Assembly (NCBI GenBank): GCA_024743215.1
Contig: JANSWZ010000008.1
Coordinates: 62,001-126,000 of the forward strand
Length of the DNA: 64,000 nt
Origin: Alphaproteobacteria bacterium
GTDB lineage: Bacteria; Pseudomonadota; Alphaproteobacteria; Rhizobiales; GCA-2746425
Direction: 5' to 3'
Of the stretch, positions 16,433 to 25,623 are shown one piece after another; positions within the stretch are counted from its first letter, which is position 1, and the number at the start of each line of letters is the position of its first letter. A program made the translations under genes and the position numbers. The notes below the pieces were generated by a model. The model made no database searches and was not told the origin of the DNA. It worked only from the letters and a program-made list of their open reading frames with translations.

Positions 16433-18486
16433 TCTCCTTCTGTTTGTTCGCCCGGCGCGCTGCGCGCACCATCCTTCATCAGTTTTGCAGTTCTTAGAAG
16501 ACGGTCATCCGTCTTCAGCGTTTCGACCGGAATTTTACACCGGCGTCGCCAATTGGGATGTTCGTCAATCGTGCCGGGCAGATTTTGTGCCTCAGCTTCT
16601 CCCAACACATCATCCAATTGAACGGAGATCATGGCAATGTGTGAACTGGCAAGAGCGCTATGCACACACCCATTCAAGTGATCGAATGAGCCTTCGTCGA
16701 GAGTTCCACCGTCAGATGTGCTCTCCCAGTCGCAAAGCCCGGCAATTTCTTTTTGTCTTTGAGACTTTGCGTCCGACGCACCGTCCGCGTCAATCCAGTC
16801 AAGCTTCTGCCACCAGTCAATATCGCGCCCTTCAAAATACCCCTTGAGGGTGGGCGTGTCATGGGTCCCAAAACAGGCAAGACTGGATGGGCGGAGCTTG
16901 TCAGGACGGTTGATCTGACCGTCCTGATTTTTTTCATATTGCAGAACTGAATAGCTATAGAGACCACGCGCCCGCATCGCCTCTCGAAAACCGTCTGGCA
17001 CCAGTCCCAGATCCTCGCCGATGACCACAGTTTCTGCGCGCTCTGCTTCAATGGCAACCACAGCCAGCAAGGACTCAAATGGCTGTTTTATGTAGCCACC
17101 GGGACTGCCATCATCCGGAATCCAGTAGCTGCGGTTCATCCCCAGCACATGGTCGATACGCAGCACCCCGCAATGACGCATGGTCTGCGCCAAGATATCC
17201 CGCAGCGCCTGATAACCGGTATCCGCCAGCTTGCGCGGCGCAAATCCTGCCAAGTCCCATTTTTGACCGGCTGGACTGAGGAAATCAGGCGGTGCTCCAA
17301 TAGAGACCCCGTCTGCCACCGTGTCTGTCTCGCACCAGGTTTCCGCAGCTCCGCGCCGTGGCCCTACGGCCAGATCAAGATAAAGACCAAGCGCCATGCC
17401 ATTGTTACTGGATGCATCTTGAGCCTGCGACAATTGACTGACCGCGATCCATTGCAGCCACTTGTGAAACCGTTTGGCAATTTCCGGCACCCCTGCACCC
17501 GAACGATCTGCTTTTTGTATCTCCAAGGGCCAATCACGCCAGTCAGCACCATGCACTTCACTCAGGGCCTCGAAGCAGGCAAACCGATCCAATGCGCTGC
17601 CCTGCTGCTGGCAAAACAATTCGAAGTCAGCTTTGGCCGAGGCCTCAGCCTTATCTTCAAAGTGCTTATACAATTCCTGCAACAGATTGCCGTGCCCACG
17701 ATAATGCTGCTGATAATCAATAACCGAGCCGGAAGAACCCACATTACCTGCATTTTGCAAGACAGCCAGCGCGGCTGCGCAATGCTGCATTCCCGGAATT
17801 TGATCTGCCGCAATATGCGCAGTGTTCAAAAACCCTCGGTGAGACGGAGAGTATGGGCTGATCGTATCATGCTCTGCCCAGCCGATAGAGTGCACTGGGT
17901 TAATACCTAGGAACGCAGCTCCCATACCGCCAACAGCGATGGCTGTATCAGCCAGGTCCCGAAAATCTCCCAATCCCCTGGTCTGGTTCGAATGAAGACC
18001 ATAAAGGGCGGTGTTGAGGCCCCACATACGGGATTGCCCGGTTATGGTTTCAAGAGAAGGTGCCCCGCGTGGGGCCGCAATCACACGGATTTGCTCACGA
18101 GCCTTATCTGGCCCCACAAACAGAGTGTGGATTCCGGAAGCCAGCGATGGCAGCTGAAAGTCGGCACCAGCACGGCCTTCAAATGCACTCTCTTGTGCAC
18201 CTTCAAGACGTAAGCTCCATTCAACATTTTCTGGCAACGGGAACCGCATACGTTCACCTGCCACCACAATTATTTCAATCGGGTGGTTACGCGCTGCGCG
18301 CGACTGTCTGATATCTTTCAGCGCAGACTGGATCATCGCATCATTGTCAAGTTGCAGACCGTTTGCCCGCAAAAGGGCCAGCTTGGTCTCTTTGGCAGTG
18401 AGTTGCTGTCGGCCACCAAGATCGACAAACTCCGGGAGAATACCGAACAAAGTCGCCAACTCATTCAGGGCATGGTCAGCCGTCAC
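16423..18486 (-). CDS. malQ: 4-alpha-glucanotransferase (amylomaltase)
   Basis: Transfers maltodextrin segments between glucans, helping to process the short chains left after phosphorylase and debranching. The 687-residue GH77 enzyme has a roughly 150-residue N-terminal extension before the barrel, as in the proteobacterial MalQ type. Catalytic residues are visible in RIDHVLGMNRSYW (nucleophile Asp), VIGEDLGLVP (acid/base Glu) and FGTHDTPTLKG (third Asp). It overlaps glgX upstream by 4 bases and pgm downstream by 10, so translation is coupled across the three genes. Confidence 0.95.
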   Translation of the reverse strand: MTADHALNELATLFGILPEFVDLGGRQQLTAKETKLALLRANGLQLDNDAMIQSALKDIRQSRAARNHPIEIIVVAGERMRFPLPENVEWSLRLEGAQESAFEGRAGADFQLPSLASGIHTLFVGPDKAREQIRVIAAPRGAPSLETITGQSRMWGLNTALYGLHSNQTRGLGDFRDLADTAIAVGGMGAAFLGINPVHSIGWAEHDTISPYSPSHRGFLNTAHIAADQIPGMQHCAAALAVLQNAGNVGSSGSVIDYQQHYRGHGNLLQELYKHFEDKAEASAKADFELFCQQQGSALDRFACFEALSEVHGADWRDWPLEIQKADRSGAGVPEIAKRFHKWLQWIAVSQLSQAQDASSNNGMALGLYLDLAVGPRRGAAETWCETDTVADGVSIGAPPDFLSPAGQKWDLAGFAPRKLADTGYQALRDILAQTMRHCGVLRIDHVLGMNRSYWIPDDGSPGGYIKQPFESLLAVVAIEAERAETVVIGEDLGLVPDGFREAMRARGLYSYSVLQYEKNQDGQINRPDKLRPSSLACFGTHDTPTLKGYFEGRDIDWWQKLDWIDADGASDAKSQRQKEIAGLCDWESTSDGGTLDEGSFDHLNGCVHSALASSHIAMISVQLDDVLGEAEAQNLPGTIDEHPNWRRRCKIPVETLKTDDRLLRTAKLMKDGARSAPGEQTEGECQ

Positions 18487-20582
18487 CAGGTGCCCTCATT
18501 GGGTTTGGCAACGAGAGCGATAACCGAGCGTCCCTCGCAGGCAATGGTCCGATCCCTCGCCTGACAATATGGGAACACATCAAGGGCTGCCGTATCAATA
18601 GCACAGACCCAATGCTGCCCCTCCGGTGTCTCCGGCAATGTAACTTCAGTAGGCTCTTCTTCGCGATTGAAAATCAGCAACACGACATCGCCATCGCTTT
18701 CCGTCGGCGCAGCTTCCGCAGAACATCGTAATGTCAGGCAGAATTGCGATAATCCAGGATCGCGCCATTGCAGCGGCGCACCATGAAAATCAGTCCATTC
18801 CACATCTGGATACCCATCCTTGGAACGAACAGCGCCATGCAGGAAACGGCTTTGGCGCAAGCATTTATGATCACGACGAAACTGCGACAACTCACGGATA
18901 AATTCGAGCAGTTCCGTGTCGGGATTGCCCCAGTTGATCCAACCAAGCGGATTGTCCTGACAATAGGCATTGTTGTTGCCCTGTTGAGAGTTTCCGATCT
19001 CATCACCGGCCAACAGCATGGGCGTACCCTGAGACAGAAACAGCGTCGCCAGCATGTTTCTCTGCCGTTTTGCGCGCCGCTTGCGGATGAATTCATCATC
19101 CGTTTCGCCTTCGACACCGCAATTGTCACTCAGATTGGCATGATGGCCATCTGCGCCATTCTCACCATTGGCAAGATTATGCCGCTCATTGTAGCGGGTG
19201 ACATCAGCTAGCGTGAAACCATCATGAGAGGTGACGAAATTCAGCGAAGCCCACGCCCTGCGCCCATCCTTGTCAAATTCCCCCGCAGAGCCAAGCAATC
19301 GTGCACCCAGTTCCTGGGCGCTATGCTTGTCTCCTCGCCAGAAACGACGAACCGTATCGCGAAAGCCATCATTCCACTCCGAAAACTCCGAAGGAAACTC
19401 GCCAAGACGATAACCACCGGGTCCAATGTCCCATGGCTCAGCGATCAATCGTACATCTGACAAAACCGGGTCCTGACGCAGCGCATCAAAGAAACCACCC
19501 CTGCGGTCAAAACCATGATCCTCACGCGCCAGCGTGGTTGCCAGATCAAAGCGGAAGCCATCAACGCCCATCTGCTGAACCCAGAAGCGCAGACTGTCCA
19601 TCACCATTCGCAGCACAAGTGGATGCGCAACATTTACCGTATTGCCGCAGCCGGTATCATTGACATAATAACGCGGCTGGCCTGATATCAGGCGATAATA
19701 GGACGCATTGTCGAGGCCACGATAGCAGATGGTCGGTCCACGATGATCACCTTCTGCGGTGTGGTTGTAGACAACGTCCAGTATGACCTTGATGCCATGC
19801 GCATGGAATTTTCGCACCATATTGCGAAAGCCCAACAACCCCTGGCGACCAAAATAACGTGGCTCCGGCGCGAAAAACCCGATCGTGTTGTAGCCCCAGT
19901 AATTGCGCAGACCGCGTGCCACCAAAAACCCGTCATCAAGGAAAGAATGAACCGGCAGCAATTCGATCGCTGTCACACCAAGCTTTTGCAAATGCTCCAG
20001 CATGGGCTCCGAGGCAAGCCCTTCATACGTGCCCTTCACGCTTTGCGGCACCGCAGGATGCTCCTGGGTCAGACCTTTCACATGCGCTTCATAGATCAGC
20101 GCGTCTTCCCAGTCACAATCAGGCCGTTCTTCAATCCGCCTGAACAGTTCAGGATCAGATACAACAGATTTTGGAACAAAGGGCGCGCTGTCATTGGCAT
20201 CAAAGGACAGATCCAGCTTGGGCGATTTGGCATCGTAACCCAGCGTCGCGGAACTGTTGGCCCACGCGCCCCTCAATTCACGCGTATAGGGATCCAGCAG
20301 CAGTTTATTGGGATTGAACCTGTGCCCCTGCTCTGGTGCATAGGTGCCGTGTGCCCGAAACCCGTAAAGAGTGCCTGGCGACAGCCCCGGTGCATAGCCA
20401 TGCCACACATGACCTGTGCGCTCGGGAAGCGGAACCCGTGCGGTTTCCAACGCGCCACCTTCTGAAAAAATGCACAAATCCATTTGCGTGGCATTGGCCG
20501 AGAACACGGCAAAGTTCGTGCCATTGCCATCATGTCGCGCACCAAGGTGGTTCGGCGATCCTGCAAGAAGTTCAATCGTCAT
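18483..20582 (-). CDS. glgX: Glycogen debranching enzyme
   Basis: Hydrolyses alpha-1,6 branches of phosphorylase-limit glycogen. The 699-residue GH13 protein has an N-terminal CBM48-type domain (about 10-110) and the catalytic barrel with GFRFDLATTLARE (nucleophile), RLIAEPWDIGPGGY (acid/base) and FVTSHDGFTLADVTRYN (stabiliser). The isoamylase-type C-terminal beta domain follows. It lies 12 bases after glgA and overlaps malQ by 4 bases. Confidence 0.95.
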   Translation of the reverse strand: MTIELLAGSPNHLGARHDGNGTNFAVFSANATQMDLCIFSEGGALETARVPLPERTGHVWHGYAPGLSPGTLYGFRAHGTYAPEQGHRFNPNKLLLDPYTRELRGAWANSSATLGYDAKSPKLDLSFDANDSAPFVPKSVVSDPELFRRIEERPDCDWEDALIYEAHVKGLTQEHPAVPQSVKGTYEGLASEPMLEHLQKLGVTAIELLPVHSFLDDGFLVARGLRNYWGYNTIGFFAPEPRYFGRQGLLGFRNMVRKFHAHGIKVILDVVYNHTAEGDHRGPTICYRGLDNASYYRLISGQPRYYVNDTGCGNTVNVAHPLVLRMVMDSLRFWVQQMGVDGFRFDLATTLAREDHGFDRRGGFFDALRQDPVLSDVRLIAEPWDIGPGGYRLGEFPSEFSEWNDGFRDTVRRFWRGDKHSAQELGARLLGSAGEFDKDGRRAWASLNFVTSHDGFTLADVTRYNERHNLANGENGADGHHANLSDNCGVEGETDDEFIRKRRAKRQRNMLATLFLSQGTPMLLAGDEIGNSQQGNNNAYCQDNPLGWINWGNPDTELLEFIRELSQFRRDHKCLRQSRFLHGAVRSKDGYPDVEWTDFHGAPLQWRDPGLSQFCLTLRCSAEAAPTESDGDVVLLIFNREEEPTEVTLPETPEGQHWVCAIDTAALDVFPYCQARDRTIACEGRSVIALVAKPNEGTW

Positions 20583-20594
20583 ATTCAGATTTCT

Positions 20595-22052
20595 TTACTC
20601 AAAATCGGCAAGCTCTTTGTACAGATTATAGTAGACTGACGCAGAGCGATCCCAACCCACCGGATACTTCATTGCGGCCAGCACCATCTGTTTCCAGACC
20701 GCTTGATCTGCAAACAGATCGCAGGCCCGGTGAATGGCATCAGCCAGTTGATCCGTATTGATCGGAGAAAAAACAACGCCGGTCGCACGTTTGGATTTCA
20801 GATTTGCAGCATTTGCATCCACAACAGTATCGGCCAACCCGCCTGTCTTTGCGACAACCGGCAAAGTACCATAGCGTACACCATATAATTGTGTCAGCCC
20901 GCAAGGTTCAAAGCGCGAGGGAACCAGAATGGCGTCACTGCCCCCCTGCAACACATGCGACAGCTTTTCATCATAGCCGATTATCACGCCAACAGACCCG
21001 GCATAGTCTTTTGCAGCCCTGGTAAAACCAGCCTCGAGGTCCTTGTCGCCAGATCCGAGAAGAGCCAGACGTGCGCCACGCCCAACCAGAACCGGTAACG
21101 CTTCCAGCAGCAGATCCAGACCTTTTTGCGATGTCAGGCGGCTGACCACGCAAAACAGCGGCGCCGTTGGATTGGATGTCAGCCCGAAACGCTGCTCAAT
21201 GGCCTCACGGTTCTTCAAGCGGCGTTTCAAACTGCGCGTGGAGTAAGGTGTCACAAGATTAGGGTCTGTCTGTGGGTTCCAGACTTCCAGATCTATCCCG
21301 TTGAGAATGCCGCACAGATCGTGCTGACGGGCCTGTAACAATCCTTCCAGTCCCATGCCGAACTCCGGCGTCAGCAATTCAAATGCATAAGTTGGACTCA
21401 CAGTTGTAATCTTGTCACTGAGCGCTATACCAGCTTTTAAGAACCCAAGTTTCCCATAATATTCAATGGCTTCTGAATGAAACAATTCATCCGAAAGGCC
21501 AAGATCATAGCAAACTGACCTGTCGAACAGGCCCTGAAACGCGATGTTGTGGATTGTCATCACGCAGCGCGGTACGGTAACGCCGACACCTGCCATTTGT
21601 TCCTGTTTGAGATAGGCCGGTATCAGCCCCGCCTGCCAGTCATGCGCGTTGATGACATCCGGTGTCCAGCCTTTGATGCCCTTCAGCCCAATTCTGGAAG
21701 CAACGAAGGACAGCGCTCCAAACCGAAAATGATTATCTGGCCAATCTATGCCCTCAGCGTTGAGGTAGATGCTGCCCGGACGGTCATACAGATGCGGAGC
21801 ATCCAGCAGCAACATGTTGAGACCTTCGGCATGGACCGACACAATACGTGCCGGCCCGCCAAAAAGATCAGGATATTCATCAACCACCTCACCCGAAGCA
21901 AGAACACTGGCCAGAGCCGGATAGGCCGGTAGTAGAACTCTCACATCAACCCCGTGGTTCTCAAGAACCTTGGGGACAGCACCAATCACATCGGCCAGAC
22001 CACCGGTCTTGACGAAGGGCGCGCATTCGGAAGCGACGAACAGAACATCCAT
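20595..22052 (-). CDS. glgA: Glycogen synthase
   Basis: Adds glucose from ADP-glucose to growing glycogen chains (GT5). The 485-residue protein begins with the ADP-glucose-binding motif of the family, FVASECAPFVKTGGLADV, and the second conserved loop near the C terminus is VPSRFEPCGLTQLYGVRYGTLPVVAKTGG. Length matches bacterial GlgA. The ATG follows the glgC stop with no gap (TAA then ATG), so translation probably depends on glgC. Confidence 0.97.
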   Translation of the reverse strand: MDVLFVASECAPFVKTGGLADVIGAVPKVLENHGVDVRVLLPAYPALASVLASGEVVDEYPDLFGGPARIVSVHAEGLNMLLLDAPHLYDRPGSIYLNAEGIDWPDNHFRFGALSFVASRIGLKGIKGWTPDVINAHDWQAGLIPAYLKQEQMAGVGVTVPRCVMTIHNIAFQGLFDRSVCYDLGLSDELFHSEAIEYYGKLGFLKAGIALSDKITTVSPTYAFELLTPEFGMGLEGLLQARQHDLCGILNGIDLEVWNPQTDPNLVTPYSTRSLKRRLKNREAIEQRFGLTSNPTAPLFCVVSRLTSQKGLDLLLEALPVLVGRGARLALLGSGDKDLEAGFTRAAKDYAGSVGVIIGYDEKLSHVLQGGSDAILVPSRFEPCGLTQLYGVRYGTLPVVAKTGGLADTVVDANAANLKSKRATGVVFSPINTDQLADAIHRACDLFADQAVWKQMVLAAMKYPVGWDRSASVYYNLYKELADFE

Positions 22053-23312
22053 TTACGGAACAAGCCTATCAATCATTGGCTGCGTGATCAGGCAGACACC
22101 GCCATCTGAGCGGCGGAACCGTTTTGCATCAAGTTCCGCGTCTTCACCGACAACCAGCCCCTCGGGAATGGAGACACCTCGATCAACCACAACATTGGTG
22201 AGTTGCGCATTGCGGCCAATATTGGCGTAAGGCAGCACAACAACGCCATCCAGCGTGGAATAGGAATGAGTTTTGACGCCGGTGAACAACAGGCAGCGAT
22301 TCAGCTGAGAACCGGAAACAACGCACCCGCCGGACACCATGGACGAGAGTGCAAAGCCCTTGCGGCCCTCTTCATTGTGAATGAATTTGGCAGAAGGAAC
22401 CAGCTCTGAATAGGTCCAGATCGGCCATGAGTTGTCATATAAATCAAGCTCTGGCGTGAAATCCGTCAGATCAATATTGGCTTGCCAGAATGCATCTACC
22501 GTGCCCACATCGCGCCAGTATGGCATCGTCTGATTGGCACTTCGCACACATGAGCGGCTGAAGGGGTGAGCAATTGCCTTTCCGCCTTTCACGATCAATG
22601 GAATGATGTCCTTACCAAAATCATTACTGGAATTCGGATCTTCCGCATCCTTGCGCAGCAGATCAAACAAGAACTCTGTTTCAAAGACATAGATCCCCAT
22701 GCTGGCAAGAGCCATATCCGGGTGTCCGGGCATTGCGGGAGGGTCTTCCGGTTTTTCGACAAAATCCAGAATGACATCATTGTCATCTACATGCATGACA
22801 CCAAAGCCACGGGCTTCCATGCGCGGCACTTCAATACAGCCGACCGTCACATCTGCGCCGCTCTCGACATGATGTTTGACCATCAGAGAGTAATCCTGCT
22901 TGTAGATGTGATCTCCAGCGAGAATGATCATGTATTTCGGCGCGTAGCTCTCGATGATATCGATGTTCTGGGTCACCGCATCAGCTGTGCCCTTGTACCA
23001 GTTTTCCTGATCAAGGCGTTGGGACGCTGGCAGGATATCCAGAGATTCATTGCGCTCGGCACGAAAAAAGCTCCAGCCACGCTGCAAATGGCGGATAAGG
23101 CTGTGGGCCTTGTATTGGGTCGCCACGCCAAGACGCCGCATTCCTGAATTGACCGCATTGGACAATGCAAAATCGATGATACGCCCCTTGCCACCAAAAT
23201 AAACCGCCGGTTTTGCCCGACGTTCGGTCAGTTCCTGCAATCGACTGCCGCGTCCGCCTGCCAAAACAAACGCCATGGTCTGTTGCGCCAGTCTTTGGGA
23301 TTCATTGTCCAT
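22053..23312 (-). CDS. glgC: Glucose-1-phosphate adenylyltransferase
   Basis: Makes ADP-glucose from ATP and glucose-1-phosphate, the controlled step of bacterial glycogen synthesis. The 419-residue protein has the nucleotide-binding [24 protein letters not shown] near the N terminus, [11 protein letters not shown] (catalytic Asp) and a C-terminal beta-helix. ATG at 23312 is preceded by GGAGG at good spacing, whereas the longer frame to 23327 would start with GTG inside that ribosome-binding sequence. Allosteric control is expected from the family; no operator is evident. Confidence 0.97.
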   Translation of the reverse strand: MDNESQRLAQQTMAFVLAGGRGSRLQELTERRAKPAVYFGGKGRIIDFALSNAVNSGMRRLGVATQYKAHSLIRHLQRGWSFFRAERNESLDILPASQRLDQENWYKGTADAVTQNIDIIESYAPKYMIILAGDHIYKQDYSLMVKHHVESGADVTVGCIEVPRMEARGFGVMHVDDNDVILDFVEKPEDPPAMPGHPDMALASMGIYVFETEFLFDLLRKDAEDPNSSNDFGKDIIPLIVKGGKAIAHPFSRSCVRSANQTMPYWRDVGTVDAFWQANIDLTDFTPELDLYDNSWPIWTYSELVPSAKFIHNEEGRKGFALSSMVSGGCVVSGSQLNRCLLFTGVKTHSYSTLDGVVVLPYANIGRNAQLTNVVVDRGVSIPEGLVVGEDAELDAKRFRRSDGGVCLITQPMIDRLVP

Positions 23313-23388
23313 TTTGTGCTCCTCCACTTTTGGTCTTCGTGTTTTCCAGAGTCTGAACCCAACTCAATCTCCCAACCGGGTTCAAGCG

Positions 23389-25590
23389 TTAGTTCCGTTC
23401 AAGTTCAAAGAATATGGTTGTCAAAGGCGGTATGGTAATGCTGATGGAATGTGCTTGCCCGGACGTGCCAATCGGTTCGGAAACCACACCGCCAAGATTA
23501 CCGCGATCCCCACCGCCATAGTGACGTGAATCCGAATTGAGCTTTTCAACCCAGCGCCCTTCATTGGGAACCCCTACACGGCGTGCACTGCGCTCGACCG
23601 GTGTGAAGTTGGATACCACCAACACAGGCCTTGAAGCATCTTCGCCACGGCGCACCCAGACGAACAGAGATTCTTCGGCAGCGTCGCCTTCCATCCATTC
23701 AAACCCGTCTGGCTTGCAGTCTTTCTGGTAGAGTGATGGCGTCGCAGTATAAAGCGCGTTCAGATCGCGAATAAGGTTCTGGATACCCTGATGCCCGGGA
23801 TCATCAAGAAGATGCCAATCCAGGCTGCTATTGTTGTTCCATTCCTGATTCTGGGCGAATTCATTGCCCATGAAGAGCAGTTTCTTGCCCGGATGCCCCC
23901 ACATAAACCCGTAATAGGCGCGCAGATTGGCAAAGCGCTCTGACAGATCCCCCGGCATTTTGGACAGAAGCGAACCCTTGCCATGCACCACCTCATCATG
24001 ACTGATGGGCAGAACAAAGTTTTCGCTGAAAGCGTAATGCAGCCCAAATGTCATCTTGTGGTGATGATATTTTCGGTGGATCGGGTCTTCTGACATGTAA
24101 GTCAGCGTGTCGTTCATCCAGCCCATATTCCATTTGAAACCAAAGCCTAGGCCACCATAATTCGTGGGTGCACTGACACCGGGAAATGCAGTCGATTCCT
24201 CCGCGATGGTCATCACGCCGGGCATTGCGCCATAGGCGGTTTCATTCATGACTTTGAGGAAATCAATCGCTTCAAGGTTTTCACGGCCGCCATGCACATT
24301 TGGCACCCATTCCCCTTCATTGCGCGAGTAATCGCGATATAGCATGGACGCAACGGCATCGACACGAAGACCATCAATATGGTGCTCAGTCAGCCAGTAA
24401 GCCGCATTCGCAACCAGATAATTTCTGACTTCGAGCCGCCCATAATTGAACAGCAGAGTATTCCAGTCGGGGTGGAACCCCTCGCGACGATCCGCATGTT
24501 CATAAAGAGCAGTCCCGTCAAACTGGCCAAGACCATGTTCATCTTCCGGGAAATGACCGGGCACCCAATCAAGAATAATACCGATATCCGCCGCATGACA
24601 GGCTTCCACAAATGCGCGAAACTCTTCCAAAGTGCCATGACGAACGGTAGGCGCAAAAAGACCAATTGGCTGATAGCCCCAGGATCCGTCAAATGGAAAC
24701 TCTGTGATCGGCATAAGCTCGATATGGGTAAAGCCCATTTCCTTGACATACTCGACCAGTTGAGAGGCGTGCTCATAATAGGAAAGCGGTCTGTTTTCCT
24801 CTTCCGGCACGCGCCGCCAGGACCCCAGATGCACTTCGTAAATGGAAATTGGCTGATCAATGGAATGGCGCACTGCGCGCTTGGACATCCAGCCCTTGTC
24901 TGCCCATTCATGACCATCCAGCACCCGCACAATCGAAGCCGTTTTCGGGGCATGTTCAGAGCCAAACCCAAACGGGTCGGCTTTCTGGGGCAGAAGCTGC
25001 CCATGACTGTCCATCAATTCAAATTTGTAAGGTTCCCCCTCGCCAATGCCGGGTACAAATGTTTCCCAAACACCGCTTTGCCCGCAACGTCGCAGAACAT
25101 GGGTCCTGCCATCCCATCCGTTGAAATTCCCAACAACGGAAACACGGCTTGCATTGGGTGCCCAGACCCCAAAATGGGTTCCCGCAGCCCCTTCATGGGT
25201 CATCACATGAGCGCCGAGCGCATCCCAAAGCCGGGTATGACTTCCTTCATTGAAGAAATAGAGATCCTGGTCACCCAGGACGGGCCCGAACCGATAAGGG
25301 TCATCATTCACCCATATGTGTCCAGCCTTTGTGAAACGCAGACGGTATTCAAAACGATCTGTTCGCTCTGGAACGACGCCCGTGAAAAAACCATCTGAAC
25401 CGCCTTGCGGGGCCAGGCTGACAAGCTTTGTAAGGCCGTCTGAATCCAGAACTTCAACAGCGTCTACACCCGGCATGAATACACGAACAACCATTTGCTC
25501 GTCGTTTGAATGCAAACCAAGCACCGAGAACACATCACCATGTGTCCCTGAGGTAACTGCGCGGATTTCGTCCGGATTTATATCAATCAT
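23389..25590 (-). CDS. glgB: 1,4-alpha-glucan branching enzyme
   Basis: Forms alpha-1,6 branches in glycogen. The 733-residue GH13 protein has the double N-terminal module (N1 domain about 5-100, CBM48 about 120-210) of the GlgB long form. Catalytic regions are GLRVDAVASMLYRDYSR (nucleophile), MTIAEESTAFPGV (acid/base) and LPISHDEVVHGKGSL (stabiliser). It sits between glgP and glgC with gaps of 33 and 76 bases, all on the minus strand. Confidence 0.97.
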   Translation of the reverse strand: MIDINPDEIRAVTSGTHGDVFSVLGLHSNDEQMVVRVFMPGVDAVEVLDSDGLTKLVSLAPQGGSDGFFTGVVPERTDRFEYRLRFTKAGHIWVNDDPYRFGPVLGDQDLYFFNEGSHTRLWDALGAHVMTHEGAAGTHFGVWAPNASRVSVVGNFNGWDGRTHVLRRCGQSGVWETFVPGIGEGEPYKFELMDSHGQLLPQKADPFGFGSEHAPKTASIVRVLDGHEWADKGWMSKRAVRHSIDQPISIYEVHLGSWRRVPEEENRPLSYYEHASQLVEYVKEMGFTHIELMPITEFPFDGSWGYQPIGLFAPTVRHGTLEEFRAFVEACHAADIGIILDWVPGHFPEDEHGLGQFDGTALYEHADRREGFHPDWNTLLFNYGRLEVRNYLVANAAYWLTEHHIDGLRVDAVASMLYRDYSRNEGEWVPNVHGGRENLEAIDFLKVMNETAYGAMPGVMTIAEESTAFPGVSAPTNYGGLGFGFKWNMGWMNDTLTYMSEDPIHRKYHHHKMTFGLHYAFSENFVLPISHDEVVHGKGSLLSKMPGDLSERFANLRAYYGFMWGHPGKKLLFMGNEFAQNQEWNNNSSLDWHLLDDPGHQGIQNLIRDLNALYTATPSLYQKDCKPDGFEWMEGDAAEESLFVWVRRGEDASRPVLVVSNFTPVERSARRVGVPNEGRWVEKLNSDSRHYGGGDRGNLGGVVSEPIGTSGQAHSISITIPPLTTIFFELERN

Positions 25591-25623
25591 GTCCCGCCCT
25601 AAAGCGCACGCTGTCCCGGATCT